Shown here: piece after piece, positions 54,460-63,990 of the stretch
How the letters are laid out: every line of letters begins with the position of its first letter
Numbering within the stretch: the first letter of the stretch is position 1
DNA from: Achromobacter sp. MYb9
Lineage (GTDB): Bacteria > Pseudomonadota > Gammaproteobacteria > Burkholderiales > Burkholderiaceae_B
DNA: 64,000 nt
Direction: 5' to 3'
Assembly: GCF_002975275.1 (NCBI RefSeq)
Contig: NZ_PCOQ01000004.1
Coordinates: forward strand, 292,630-356,629
Position numbers and translations under genes: made by a program
Notes under the pieces: model-generated
Databases searched by the model: none
Told to the model about the DNA's origin: nothing
Seen by the model: the letters and a program-made list of their open reading frames with translations, nothing else

Positions 54460-55167
54460 TCAGCCGCACTGGCGCTGGCGCCAGCAGTCGTAGCGCCATT
54501 TCCAGGGTTGCATGGCGCCCTGCTGCACCCACAGGCCGCGCCCGGCGGCCTTGGCCTGGCGTTGCAGGTCGGGCATGGCCTTGTCGCGCAGGTAGTCGCC
54601 TTTTCTGGCCGTGTAGGCCCAGGCATAGCCGGATTCCACTTGCACGCGGTTGGCCGAACGGCCGTCTTCCAGGATCAGGGCGCACACGTCGCGGCCGTAC
54701 TGGTCGCTCTCGTAGCACTGGGCCGTCAGGGTTTTGCCTGCCACCAGGCTGGCCAGGTTCTTGCGCGATGCCTCGGCATAGGGCTGCCCCGGCTGGTCGG
54801 CGCCATGGCCCTCTTCCGGCGCGTCGATGCTATCCATGCGGATGCGCCGCTGGCCGTCCGGAGCGCGCAACGTGACGGTATCGCCATCGGCCACGTTGAC
54901 GACGGTGCCGGTCAGCGTGTAGCTGCCTTGGGGCACCCCGCCCGCCAGCGCAGGGCCGGGCGGCGTGCGGGTCTGCGCCGGGGTCGATGCGCCGGACGCG
55001 GGCGGCCGAGCCACGTCACGCCCGGACGGTTGCAGCCAGTTGACGATGGCGCCCGCCGCCGCGAGGATCACAGCGACGATCAGGGCGGTCAGCTTGCTGC
55101 CGCCGCGAAAGGAAGGTTTGCCACGCACTGGCCAGGCTCCGGATTGGAAACGCAGGAAGTGTGCCAT
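54460..55167 (-). CDS. Membrane-anchored thermonuclease-like (SNase) protein
   Basis: A 235-aa protein with an N-terminal membrane helix (about 25-45, KLTALIVAVILAAAGAIVNW), a Pro/Ala linker and a staphylococcal-nuclease domain (about 82-235). Catalytic-region residues are Asp in VADGDTVTLR, Arg/Asp in RIRMDSIDAPE and Arg in DQYGRDVCALI. C-terminal WVQQGAMQPWKWR is typical of the bacterial family. It would degrade nucleic acids in the periplasm or outside. It stands alone between CorA and the binding-protein gene. Confidence 0.88.
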   Translation of the reverse strand: MAHFLRFQSGAWPVRGKPSFRGGSKLTALIVAVILAAAGAIVNWLQPSGRDVARPPASGASTPAQTRTPPGPALAGGVPQGSYTLTGTVVNVADGDTVTLRAPDGQRRIRMDSIDAPEEGHGADQPGQPYAEASRKNLASLVAGKTLTAQCYESDQYGRDVCALILEDGRSANRVQVESGYAWAYTARKGDYLRDKAMPDLQRQAKAAGRGLWVQQGAMQPWKWRYDCWRQRQCG

Positions 55168-55232
55168 ACCCGGGGCGGCTCCGGCCGCCTGCCGTGCGGA
55201 AAACGACCGCCCGGCGCGATCGCCTTATCGCC

Positions 55233-56261
55233 TTACAGCCAACCCGATCTGCGAAAGCGCCAATACAAGACGGAACAGATCGACACGATGACGCCCAGGG
55301 TGACCGGATAGCCCCAGGGCGACTTCAGTTCGGGCATGAATTCGAAGTTCATGCCGTAGATGCCGGCGATGGCGGTGGGCACGGCCAGGATGGCGGCCCA
55401 GGAGGCCAGTTTGCGGGTGGTGTCATTCTGCGCGGCCTGGCCGATCATCAGGCTGGCTTCAAACGCGAAGGCCAGCGACTCGCGCAAGGCGTTGAACAGT
55501 TCGTCCACACGCAGCACGCGGTCGGCGACTTCGCCAAAATAAGGACGCGCATGTTCGTCCACGGCCGACATCTCGACCCGGGCCAGACGGCGGCATATCT
55601 CGGCCAACGGCGACACCACGGTGTGGATGCGCAGCAGGTCGCGCCGCTGGCGATACAGCCTGCGGATATCGGAATCTTTGGCGCCTCGGATCAGCAGTTT
55701 CTGCTCGGCCCCTTCGACCACGCTTTCGATCTTTCCCGCAGCGGCCACGTAGCGGTCGACCAGCCAGTCCAGCACCTCGGACGCCACGTAGTCGCTGCCG
55801 CGCTTGAGCAGGTCGGGCGCGGCCTCCAACCGTTCCCGCAAGGGGCTATGGGCCGCCGTGGCGCCACGGCGCACCGTGACCAGGAAGCCGTCGCCGATCA
55901 AGAGCTGGGTTTCGCCAAAGATGGGGCGTTCGGCTTCGACTTCGACCGTGATGGTCACGATGAGGACCATGTTGCCGTAGTCGATGATCTTCGGGCGGCG
56001 ATGCGGTTCCAGCATCTCTTCCTGGTTCTTGTCGCAGGCGCCAAGTTCCCCGGTGATGCGCGCCAGCAATTCCGGCGTGGGATTGCGCAGGCCGATCCAC
56101 AGCATGCCGGGCGGCTGGCCCTGGGGCTGGCTGTTGTATCGGCTGATGTACTGCCCCACCTCGTCGATGGGCACTTCACGATCGCGCCGCCCATTCACAT
56201 AGGCTATTGACGCAACCACCTCGCCCTTATGGGCGTCGACGAAACTGGGTTCAGCAGACAT
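55233..56261 (-). CDS. corA: CorA-family magnesium/cobalt transporter
   Basis: A 342-aa CorA-type channel (ZntB/CorA family): a large cytoplasmic alpha/beta domain, then two C-terminal membrane helices. The selectivity motif GMN is in IYGMNFEFMPEL between the helices. The long coiled helix around residues 160-275 (EVLDWLVDRYVAAAGKIESV to AFAFEASLMIGQ) is as in the family. It transports Mg2+ (or related ions) as a pentamer. It is on the minus strand and monocistronic. Confidence 0.92.
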   Translation of the reverse strand: MSAEPSFVDAHKGEVVASIAYVNGRRDREVPIDEVGQYISRYNSQPQGQPPGMLWIGLRNPTPELLARITGELGACDKNQEEMLEPHRRPKIIDYGNMVLIVTITVEVEAERPIFGETQLLIGDGFLVTVRRGATAAHSPLRERLEAAPDLLKRGSDYVASEVLDWLVDRYVAAAGKIESVVEGAEQKLLIRGAKDSDIRRLYRQRRDLLRIHTVVSPLAEICRRLARVEMSAVDEHARPYFGEVADRVLRVDELFNALRESLAFAFEASLMIGQAAQNDTTRKLASWAAILAVPTAIAGIYGMNFEFMPELKSPWGYPVTLGVIVSICSVLYWRFRRSGWL

Positions 56262-56326
56262 GGACTACCTCTGGCAATGCGATCCCGACCGGACAACTTA
56301 TGGGCATCGGCCGATGATAGCCCAGC

Positions 56327-58429
56327 CTAGGAGAACAGGCTTCGCACCCGCTTGGTCACGTCGATGCTGGGCGCCTGCGGTTCCTTGGGCGCAGCGTCGG
56401 GCAGGCCGGGCAGCGCGGGCGCCTTGGGCAGGTGGTCGAACAGGGGCAGCATCGCATTGGTGATGTAGCGGGTGCGCGAACCATAGACATGGCGGTCGCC
56501 CATGCCCGTCTGCTGGTGCACGTAGAACCGCTGTGGCACGATCAGCTGCAGGCGTTCCTTGGCACGGGTCATGGCCACATATAGCAGCCGGCGCTCTTCT
56601 TCGATCTCTTCGGCCGTGCCCGTGCTCATGTCGGACGGGATGCAACCGTCGACGACGTTCAGCACATAGACGGCCTTCCATTCCTGGCCCTTGGCGGAAT
56701 GGATGGTGGACAGGATCATGTAGTCTTCGTCGCGCGATGGAGCGCCAGATTCATCGCTGGTGGCATCGGGCGGGTCCAGCGTCAGTTCCGTCAGGAAGCG
56801 CTCGCGCGACGGATAGCCCGCCGCCAGCCGCACCAACTGGTCCAGATCGGTTTTACGCACCCGCGCGTCGTCGTACAGGCGTTCCAGTTGCCCGGCGTAC
56901 CAGCGCAGCGCCAGGTCGACATCGGCCGGCCAGCGCAGGCCGGGATCGCACAACGCCGCATAGGTATCGGCAAACGCGCCCCACTCTTCCTGCGCCGCGG
57001 CCCCGGGCTTGAATTCGCGCAACGCGCGCAGCGGTTCGGCGGATGCGGACATGGCGTCCATCAACTTGCCCGCCGTGGCCGGCCCGATGCCAGGCATCAA
57101 TTGCGCCACGCGGAAACCCGCCATGCGGCCCCGCGGGTTTTCGGCCCAACGCAGCAGCGACAGCAGGTCCTTCACGTGCGCGGCTTCCAGAAAGCGCAAG
57201 CCGCCGAACTTCACGAAGGGGATATTGCGGCGGGTCAGTTCCAGTTCAAGCGCGGCGCTATGGCTGGCCGTGCGGAACAGCGCCGCCTGCGACTTCAGCG
57301 TGGCGCCGCCTTCGCGCTGGGCCAGCACCTGGTCGGCCACCCAGCGCGCCTGCCCGGCTTCATCGCTGACCGTCACCAGTTCGGGCAGTTGCGACGAGGC
57401 GCGGTCGGTCCAGAGGTCTTTGGCGAATCGTTCCGTCGCCAGGCCGATCACCGCGTTGGACGCGTTCAGGATGGGCTGGGTCGAGCGGTAGTTGCGGTCC
57501 AGCGTGATGACGCGCGCGGGCTGGGGAAACTGGCCAGGGAAGTCCAGGATGTTGCGTACCGTGGCGGCGCGGAAAGAATAGATGGACTGGGCATCGTCGC
57601 CCACCACCGTCAGCCCGCGGCCGTCGGGTTTCATGGCCAGCAGGATGGCCGACTGCAGCCGGTTGGTGTCCTGGTATTCGTCGACCAGCACATGATCGAA
57701 ACGCGCGCCCACGTCGGCGGCGATGCCGGGGTCGGACATCATTTCGGCCCAATACAGCAGCAGGTCGTCGTAATCCAGCACCTGCTGATCCTGTTTGGCG
57801 GCCACATAGCCGCGGAACAGGTTCTTCAATTCGTCTTCCCATTGGGCGCACCAGGGGAAGGAGGTCTTCAGCACGTCGGCCACGGGCGTCTGGCTATTGA
57901 CCACGCGCGAGTAGATGGCCAGGCAGGTGCCCTTCAGCGGAAAGCGCGACTTGGTGGAAGACAGACCCTGCTCGTGCCGGACCATGCCCATGAGGTCTTC
58001 GGCGTCGCCGCGATCATGGATGGTGAAGGCTTCTGACAACCCGATGCGCAGCGCGCAATCGCGCAGCAGCCGCGCGCCGATGGCGTGAAACGTGCCGGCC
58101 CACGGCAATGACGGCGCTTGCTGCGAACCGCGCAGGTTCATGACCCGCTGCAGCACGGCCCCCACGCGGCGGTCCATTTCCTGAGCCGCGCGGCGCGAAA
58201 AGGTCAGCAACAGCATGCGCTGCGGGTCGGCGCCGTTGAGGATCAGGTGCGCCACCCGGTGGGCCAGCGTATTGGTTTTTCCCGACCCGGCCCCGGCGAT
58301 GACCAATAAAGGACCGCCACCGCCCGACGCGCCGCCGATGCCGAATTCGGCGGCTTCGCGCTGGGCGGGATTCAGGTCGGCCAGGGGGTCGGGGCGGCTA
58401 TGGGATGGGGCGGGATTCTGATCGGGCAT
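56327..58429 (-). CDS. UvrD/Rep-family ATP-dependent DNA helicase
   Basis: A 700-aa SF1A helicase with motifs I to VI in order: GAGSGKT (Walker A), LLTFSRRAAQEM, DEYQDTN, VGDDAQSIYSFRAA, LDRNYRST, STIHSAKGQEW and EERRLLYVAMTRAKERL. It is about the size of Rep and slightly smaller than UvrD, unwinds 3'-5', and probably acts in repair or fork restart. The start is set at the ATG ending at 58429 (MPDQNP); an ATG 7 codons earlier is also possible, whereas the much longer frame upstream lies antisense to the DUF72 gene. It is divergent from that gene. Confidence 0.93.
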   Translation of the reverse strand: MPDQNPAPSHSRPDPLADLNPAQREAAEFGIGGASGGGGPLLVIAGAGSGKTNTLAHRVAHLILNGADPQRMLLLTFSRRAAQEMDRRVGAVLQRVMNLRGSQQAPSLPWAGTFHAIGARLLRDCALRIGLSEAFTIHDRGDAEDLMGMVRHEQGLSSTKSRFPLKGTCLAIYSRVVNSQTPVADVLKTSFPWCAQWEDELKNLFRGYVAAKQDQQVLDYDDLLLYWAEMMSDPGIAADVGARFDHVLVDEYQDTNRLQSAILLAMKPDGRGLTVVGDDAQSIYSFRAATVRNILDFPGQFPQPARVITLDRNYRSTQPILNASNAVIGLATERFAKDLWTDRASSQLPELVTVSDEAGQARWVADQVLAQREGGATLKSQAALFRTASHSAALELELTRRNIPFVKFGGLRFLEAAHVKDLLSLLRWAENPRGRMAGFRVAQLMPGIGPATAGKLMDAMSASAEPLRALREFKPGAAAQEEWGAFADTYAALCDPGLRWPADVDLALRWYAGQLERLYDDARVRKTDLDQLVRLAAGYPSRERFLTELTLDPPDATSDESGAPSRDEDYMILSTIHSAKGQEWKAVYVLNVVDGCIPSDMSTGTAEEIEEERRLLYVAMTRAKERLQLIVPQRFYVHQQTGMGDRHVYGSRTRYITNAMLPLFDHLPKAPALPGLPDAAPKEPQAPSIDVTKRVRSLFS

Positions 58430-58561
58430 GACGCGTGGGAAGGGCCGCATGGCGCGCCGCAGGGAGCACGATGGCGGGCCAAATGACTGGCTATATATCC
58501 AGCTATCATAGCAGCGTGGCCGTCTGCCGCCGCCCCCCGTACCCACCAGACCCTTTGCCCC

Positions 58562-59458
58562 ATGCGCATCCTGACCGGCACCGCCTCCTGGACCGATCCC
58601 ACCTTGTTGGCCTGCGGGCGCTTCTACCCGCCCGGGATGCGCAGCGCCGAAGCCCGGCTGCGGTTCTACGCATCGCGCTTTCCCATGGCCGAAGTGGATT
58701 CCAGCTACTACGCCCTGCCATCGGCGGAAAACGCCTACCTGTGGGCGCAGCGCACCCCCGACGATTTTGTCTTCAACATCAAGGCCTTCCGGCTGTTCAC
58801 GGGCCACCAGACGCCGCTTGCCGCGTTGCCTGCGGATATCGGCCGCGAACTGGCGGGCTGGCCGGACCCGGTCATCTATCACGACCAGATGCCCGACGAT
58901 CTGCGCGACGAGCTCTGGCGGCGGTACCAACTGGCGTTGGAGCCGCTGCGGATGCCGGGCAAACTGGGCGCGGTGCATTTCCAGTTTCCGTCCTGGGTCC
59001 GCCGCGATGCGCGTGGCCGGGCGCGCGTGGCCGATTGCGCGCGGCGCATGGAAGAACACCTGATCTCGGTGGAGTTCCGGCACCACAGCTGGTTCGAGAG
59101 CCCCGCCGCCACCGCGGACACGCTGGCGTTCGAACGCGACCTGGGCGTGGTGCACACCGTGGTGGACGCCCCCCAGGGCTTTGACAACACCGTGCCCGCC
59201 GTCTGGGAAAGCACCCACCCCGACCTGACGCTGCTACGCCTGCACGGCCGCAATGCCGGTGCATGGAACGTGTCCGGCACGGCCTCGTCGGGGCGTTTCC
59301 AATATGAATACACGGAACAGGAACTGGCCGAGCTGGCCGAACGGTTTTCGCGCCTGGCCACGCAAAGCGCACAGGCCCACGCCGTGTTCAACACCAACTT
59401 CGAAGACCAGGGCATGCGCAACGCCGCCGCCTTCGCATCCGCGCTGCTGCCGTTCTGA
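58562..59458 (+). CDS. DUF72 (YecE-like) family protein
   Basis: A 298-aa TIM-barrel-like protein of the DUF72 family. It has the characteristic N-terminus MRILTGTASWTDPTLLACGRFYP, EVDSSYYALPSAENAYLWA and FNIKAFRLFTGHQ, then AVHFQFPSWV and SVEFRHHSWFE, and ends with TNFEDQGMRNAAAFASALL (the asparagine-rich terminus of the family). The biochemical function is unknown. It ends 4 bases before the stop of the convergent MocR gene, with no terminator in the gap. Confidence 0.9.
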   Translation: MRILTGTASWTDPTLLACGRFYPPGMRSAEARLRFYASRFPMAEVDSSYYALPSAENAYLWAQRTPDDFVFNIKAFRLFTGHQTPLAALPADIGRELAGWPDPVIYHDQMPDDLRDELWRRYQLALEPLRMPGKLGAVHFQFPSWVRRDARGRARVADCARRMEEHLISVEFRHHSWFESPAATADTLAFERDLGVVHTVVDAPQGFDNTVPAVWESTHPDLTLLRLHGRNAGAWNVSGTASSGRFQYEYTEQELAELAERFSRLATQSAQAHAVFNTNFEDQGMRNAAAFASALLPF

Positions 59459-59462
59459 GGAA

Positions 59463-60956
59463 TCAGGCCGCCGCAGGCTTACGAGCCACTTCCGCCAGGC
59501 TTTCCAGGAGCACTTCGAACTTGCGCGCGATGTCGTGTTCGGGCACACAGGCATAGCCCAGCAACAGCCCCGGCCGCCGGGCTTGCGCATTGACGTAGTA
59601 ACGCGACAGCGCGCGCGTCAGCACGCCTTTGCCGCGCGCCACGTCCACCACGCGCAGATCGTCCATATCCGTCGGCAGGGTCAGCACCAGATGCAGGCCC
59701 GCCATGCTGGCGTCGCGGTGCAGCCATTCCGGCCCCAGCCGACGTTCGATCAGGTTGACCAGCATCGCGCGGCGCCGGCCGTACAGCATGCGCATCCGTC
59801 GGATGTGGGCCGCGTAATGGCCTTCGGCGATGAACGTCGCCAGCGCCGCGTGGGTCATCAGGTGGCCCTCGCGGTATAGCTCCGCGTGCGCCGCCTGGAA
59901 CGCCGCGGTGAGCGGCTTGGGCAGCACCAGGTAACCCACGCGCAGGCCCGGGTACAAGGTCTTGCTGAAAGTGCCCATGTAGATGACGGGCGCATCCGGC
60001 TCCAGGCCCAGCAGCGACGCGATGGGACGGCCCGAAAAACGGAATTCGCTGTCGTAGTCGTCTTCGATGATCCAGCTGCCGCATTGGCGCGCAACCGCCA
60101 ACAGCTGGCGGCGTCGGGTCAGCGACATGACGGGACCGAGCGGATACTGATGCGAGGGCGTGACGAAGATGAAACGCGGCGGCGTGTCCACGGCATCCGG
60201 CAGCCGCATGCCCTCTTCGTCCACCGGCAGGTGCACCGTGCGCAGGCCGTTGACTTGCAGGATGGTGCGCGCCCCCCAATAACCCGGGTCTTCCACCCAG
60301 GCGGTTTCGCCGGCTTCGCCCAGGATGCGGGTCGTCAGGTCGATGGCCTGATGGGACCCTTCCGTGATGATGATCTGTTCGGGATCGCAATCGATGGAGC
60401 GTGTCAGCGCCAGATGCTGGGCCAGCGCCTCGCGCAGCGCCGGCAAGCCGCCGCCGTAGGCATAAGTCAGCAGATCAGGAGACGGGTTGCGCCACAGGTT
60501 GCTTACGATGCGGCCGAACTTCTTGTGCGGGAATTCCGTCAGGTCGGGCACGCCAGGCATGAAGGCGCCCCACTGATAGGGCGAGGCCGATACGCCGTCG
60601 ACGATGGCCGCGCCGCGCGGCGACAGCGCCGGACCGGGCTGCGACGCCAGCGGCTGGCGCAGGCGGCGGCCGCTGGCCAGGTAGGAATCCGGCACCGACG
60701 CGTTGACGAACGTACCGTTGCCCTGGCGGCTGCGCGTATAGCCCTCGGCCAGCAGTTGGCTGTAGACGTGAACGACGGTATTGCGGGCGATGCCCAGCTC
60801 GGCGGCCAGGTCGCGTGACGCGGGCAGGCGCGAGTCCGCCGCGATGGCCCCGTCGAGGATCGCTTCACGGATGCCGCGATACAGCCGCTTGTTCATGGGC
60901 TCGGTGGATCCGTCGGCCAAGCGCAGCAGCAGCAAGTCACCTACAATGGACCGCAA
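59463..60956 (-). CDS. MocR/GabR-like PLP-dependent transcriptional regulator
   Basis: A 497-aa MocR regulator: an N-terminal GntR-type winged HTH (SRLPASRDLAAELGIARNTV, VYSQLLAEGYTRSRQGNGTF) fused to a fold-type-I aminotransferase-like domain. The PLP lysine is in MGTFSKTLYPGLRVGY, and DDYDSEF is also conserved. It is divergent from gabT-gabD across a 96-base gap, so GABA-responsive activation (GabR-like) is a strong inference. The start is a TTG at 60956; another TTG at 60935 behind AGGTGAC is possible. Confidence 0.93.
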   Translation of the reverse strand: MRSIVGDLLLLRLADGSTEPMNKRLYRGIREAILDGAIAADSRLPASRDLAAELGIARNTVVHVYSQLLAEGYTRSRQGNGTFVNASVPDSYLASGRRLRQPLASQPGPALSPRGAAIVDGVSASPYQWGAFMPGVPDLTEFPHKKFGRIVSNLWRNPSPDLLTYAYGGGLPALREALAQHLALTRSIDCDPEQIIITEGSHQAIDLTTRILGEAGETAWVEDPGYWGARTILQVNGLRTVHLPVDEEGMRLPDAVDTPPRFIFVTPSHQYPLGPVMSLTRRRQLLAVARQCGSWIIEDDYDSEFRFSGRPIASLLGLEPDAPVIYMGTFSKTLYPGLRVGYLVLPKPLTAAFQAAHAELYREGHLMTHAALATFIAEGHYAAHIRRMRMLYGRRRAMLVNLIERRLGPEWLHRDASMAGLHLVLTLPTDMDDLRVVDVARGKGVLTRALSRYYVNAQARRPGLLLGYACVPEHDIARKFEVLLESLAEVARKPAAA

Positions 60957-60989
60957 TTGGTTCTACCTGTTTTATTAAAGTGGTTCCCA
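60957..60989. promoter_or_regulatory. Direct-repeat operator between the GabR-like gene and gabT
   Basis: TTGGTTCTA (60957-60965) and GTGGTTCCCA (60980-60989) share TGGTTC 23 bases apart in the same direction. Direct TGGT-type repeats are the known kind of MocR/GabR site. AT-rich sequence between and after them (TTTTATTAAA) could hold the promoters. Confidence 0.55.
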
Positions 60990-61052
60990 CAAATGGGGCC
61001 ATCGTAGCATTAAATAAGGTTTTTCCCGCCCACCACGTTCCCCGAGGCAGAG

Positions 61053-62315
61053 ATGAAGAATCAGGACCTGAATACCCGCCGTTCCTTGGCCACGCCGCGT
61101 GGCGTTGGCGTCATGTGCGACTTCTACGCGGTGCGCGCCGAAAACGCGACGCTGTGGGACGCCAACGGCAAGGAATACATCGATTTCGCGGGCGGCATCG
61201 CCGTGCTGAACACCGGCCACCTGCACCCCAAGGTCAAGGCTGCCGTGTCCGCCCAGCTGGACAATTTCACGCACACGGCCTATCAGATCGTGCCGTACGA
61301 AGGCTATATCTCGCTGGCCGAGCGCATCAACCGCCTGGCTCCCATCGACGGCCTGAAGAAGACCGCCTTCTTCACGACCGGCGTCGAAGCCGTTGAAAAC
61401 GCCGTCAAGATCGCACGCTCGGCCACCGGCCGTTCGGGCGTCATCGCCTTTTCGGGTTCGTTCCATGGCCGCACGATGCTGGGCATGGCGCTGACCGGCA
61501 AGGTTGCTCCCTACAAGCTGTCGTTTGGCCCCATGCCGGGCGACATCTACCACGTGCCGTTCCCCAACGGCACGCAGTCCATCACCGTCGCGGATTCGCT
61601 CAAGGCGCTGGACCTGCTGTTCAAGTGCGACATCGACCCGAAGCGCGTGGCAGCGATCATCATTGAACCGGTGCAAGGCGAAGGCGGCTTCAACATCACC
61701 CCGCCCGAACTGATGAGCGCGCTGCGCAAGGTCTGCGACGAACACGGCATCTTGCTGATCGCCGACGAAGTGCAGACCGGCTTCGGCCGCACCGGCAAGC
61801 TGTTCGCGATGGAACACCACGCGGTACAGGCCGACCTGATCACGATGGCCAAGAGCCTGGGCGGCGGCTTCCCGATCTCGGGCGTGGTCGGCCGCGCCGA
61901 CGTCATGGATGGCCCGGCCGCGGGCGGTCTGGGCGGCACCTACGCCGGCAACCCGCTGGCGGTCGCCGCCGCGCATGCCGTCCTGGATGTGATCGCCGAA
62001 GAAAAGCTGTGCGAACGCGCCACGGTGCTGGGCGACAAGCTGCGCGCCCACCTGGAAGGCCTGCGCGCCAAGGTGCCCGCCATCGCCGACGTGCGCGGCC
62101 TGGGCTCCATGGTGGCGGTGGAATTGAACGACGCCAGCGGCAAGCCGGACGCCGAAGCCGTCAAGCGCGTGCAAGCCCGCGCGCTGGAACAAGGGCTTAT
62201 CCTGCTGAGCTGCGGCGTGTACGGCAACGTGCTTCGCTTCCTGTATCCGCTGACCATCCCCGACGCGCAGTTCGACCGCGCGCTGGTCATTCTGTCCGAG
62301 GCGCTGGCCGCTTGA
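61053..62315 (+). CDS. gabT: 4-aminobutyrate aminotransferase
   Basis: A 420-aa class-III aminotransferase that moves the amino group of GABA to 2-oxoglutarate, giving succinate semialdehyde. The PLP lysine is in TMAKSLGGGFP, and LIADEVQTGFGRTGK, the Gly-rich GGLGGTYAGNPLA and FSGSFHGRTM are the family signatures. The start has GAGGCAGAG just before the ATG. It is followed by gabD, which uses its product. Specificity for GABA and not 5-aminovalerate is inferred from the pairing with gabD and the GabR-like gene. Confidence 0.96.
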   Translation: MKNQDLNTRRSLATPRGVGVMCDFYAVRAENATLWDANGKEYIDFAGGIAVLNTGHLHPKVKAAVSAQLDNFTHTAYQIVPYEGYISLAERINRLAPIDGLKKTAFFTTGVEAVENAVKIARSATGRSGVIAFSGSFHGRTMLGMALTGKVAPYKLSFGPMPGDIYHVPFPNGTQSITVADSLKALDLLFKCDIDPKRVAAIIIEPVQGEGGFNITPPELMSALRKVCDEHGILLIADEVQTGFGRTGKLFAMEHHAVQADLITMAKSLGGGFPISGVVGRADVMDGPAAGGLGGTYAGNPLAVAAAHAVLDVIAEEKLCERATVLGDKLRAHLEGLRAKVPAIADVRGLGSMVAVELNDASGKPDAEAVKRVQARALEQGLILLSCGVYGNVLRFLYPLTIPDAQFDRALVILSEALAA

Positions 62316-62442
62316 TGTTCAGGGCCTGAAAGCCCGATCTTCGATCGGGCAGGCATGGCAATTGCGGGCGTGCTGCGGATTACCGCCACGCCCGCAGCCG
62401 TTTCCTGCCCTTTTTCGCATTTCATTCACGGAGACTTCGATA

Positions 62443-63909
62443 ATGACCGCATTGACCCATCCCCTGTCGCGTCCTGAACTGTTGCGCGACGCCTGCTACA
62501 TCGACGGCAAGTGGGTAGGCGCCGGCAGCGGCGCATCGATCCCGGTGGACAATCCCTCCACCGGCAAGACCATCGTGTCCGTGCCCAAGCTGGGCCGCAA
62601 GGAAACGGAACAAGCCATCGCCAGCGCGCAGGCCGCGCTGCCCGCCTGGAGCGCCAAGACCGGCAAGGAGCGCGCCGCGATCCTGCTGAAATGGGCGCAA
62701 CTGATGATGCAGAACCAGCAAGACCTGGCTGCCATCATGACGTCGGAACAAGGCAAGCCCGTCACTGAGGCTGCCGGCGAAATCGCCTACGCCGCCTCGT
62801 TCCTGGAGTGGTTCGCCGAAGAAGCCAAGCGCATCGACGGCGACGTGCTGCAAAGCCCGAAAGCCGGCCAGCGCCTGCTGGCACTGAAGCAACCCATCGG
62901 CGTCACCGCCGCCATCACGCCGTGGAATTTCCCGGCCGCCATGATCACCCGCAAGGTCGGCCCGGCCCTGGCCGCCGGCTGCACCATGGTGGTAAAGCCC
63001 GCCCAGCAAACGCCGCTGACCGCACTGGCGCTGGCCGTGCTGGCCGAGGAAGCCGGCGTGCCGGCTGGCGTGTTCCACGTCATCACGGGCAGCTCGCGCG
63101 ACATCGGCGCGGCCCTGTGCGAAAGCGAAGTGGTGCGCAAGCTGAGCTTCACCGGATCCACTGAAGTCGGCCGCACGCTGATGGAACAATGCGCGCCCAC
63201 CATCAAGAAGCTGTCGCTGGAACTGGGCGGCAATGCGCCCTTCATCGTGTTCGACGACGCCGACCTGGACCGCGCCGTGGACGGCATCCTGGCGTCGAAG
63301 TACCGCAACGCCGGCCAGACCTGCGTGTGCGCCAACCGCATCTATGTGCAAGCCGGCGTGTACGAGGAAATCGCCAAGCGTTTGGTGGCCAAGGTCAACG
63401 CCATGAAGGTGGGCGACGGCTTCGCCGACGGCGTGACGCAAGGTCCGTTGATCGACGCCAGCGCCGTCGAGAAGGTGCAGGAGCACATTGCGGACGCCAC
63501 GTCGCACGGCGCCCGCGTGATCGCCGGCGGCAAGCCGCATGCGCTGGGTGGCACGTTCTTCGAACCGACCGTGGTGCGCGACGTGACGCAATCGATGCGC
63601 TTCGCGACCGAAGAGACCTTCGGCCCGGTGGCCCCGCTGTTCCGCTTTGAAACGGAAGAAGAAGTCATCGGGATGGCTAACGACACCATCTTCGGCCTGG
63701 CCGCCTATTTCTTCACCCGCGACTACGCCCGCATCTGGCGTGTGTCGGAATCGCTGGAATACGGCATCGTCGGCATCAACACCGGCTTGATCTCGAACGA
63801 AGTGGGTCCGTTCGGCGGTGTGAAGCAATCCGGCCTGGGCCGTGAAGGTTCCAAGTACGGTATCGAGGAATACCTCGAGATCAAGTATCTGTGCGTCGAC
63901 CTCGGCTAA
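62443..63909 (+). CDS. gabD: NADP-dependent succinate-semialdehyde dehydrogenase
   Basis: A 488-aa aldehyde dehydrogenase that oxidises succinate semialdehyde to succinate. The catalytic Cys is in GQTCVCANR and the general-base Glu in LSLELGGNAPFIV; ITPWNFPAAMITRK and FTGSTEVGR are the NADP(H)-binding parts, and GLGREGSKYGIEEYLEIKYL closes the family. The start at 62443 follows CACGGAG by 9 bases. The 127-base gap after gabT has a short hairpin (62332-62350) without T run, so both genes may be on one transcript. Confidence 0.96.
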   Translation: MTALTHPLSRPELLRDACYIDGKWVGAGSGASIPVDNPSTGKTIVSVPKLGRKETEQAIASAQAALPAWSAKTGKERAAILLKWAQLMMQNQQDLAAIMTSEQGKPVTEAAGEIAYAASFLEWFAEEAKRIDGDVLQSPKAGQRLLALKQPIGVTAAITPWNFPAAMITRKVGPALAAGCTMVVKPAQQTPLTALALAVLAEEAGVPAGVFHVITGSSRDIGAALCESEVVRKLSFTGSTEVGRTLMEQCAPTIKKLSLELGGNAPFIVFDDADLDRAVDGILASKYRNAGQTCVCANRIYVQAGVYEEIAKRLVAKVNAMKVGDGFADGVTQGPLIDASAVEKVQEHIADATSHGARVIAGGKPHALGGTFFEPTVVRDVTQSMRFATEETFGPVAPLFRFETEEEVIGMANDTIFGLAAYFFTRDYARIWRVSESLEYGIVGINTGLISNEVGPFGGVKQSGLGREGSKYGIEEYLEIKYLCVDLG

Positions 63910-63990
63910 AAGGGAACGGGCCCCCACGCGGCGCGCGCTGTGCGCGCTTGCTGCCCCCCGAGGGGGCTGCGCCGCCTTGGGGGCGGCCCG
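63908..63990. repeat. GC-rich multi-hairpin repeat downstream of gabD
   Basis: After the gabD stop come three consecutive palindromes: GCGCGC..GCGCGC (63932-63947), GCCCCCC..GGGGGC (63953-63967) and CCGCC..GGCGG (63972-63988). The same double-hairpin layout with similar sequence follows efp (26719-26774). The copy continues towards the window edge. Confidence 0.6.

Noticed and set aside
62332..62350. Terminator between gabT and gabD
   Set aside because: A short hairpin exists but no T run follows.
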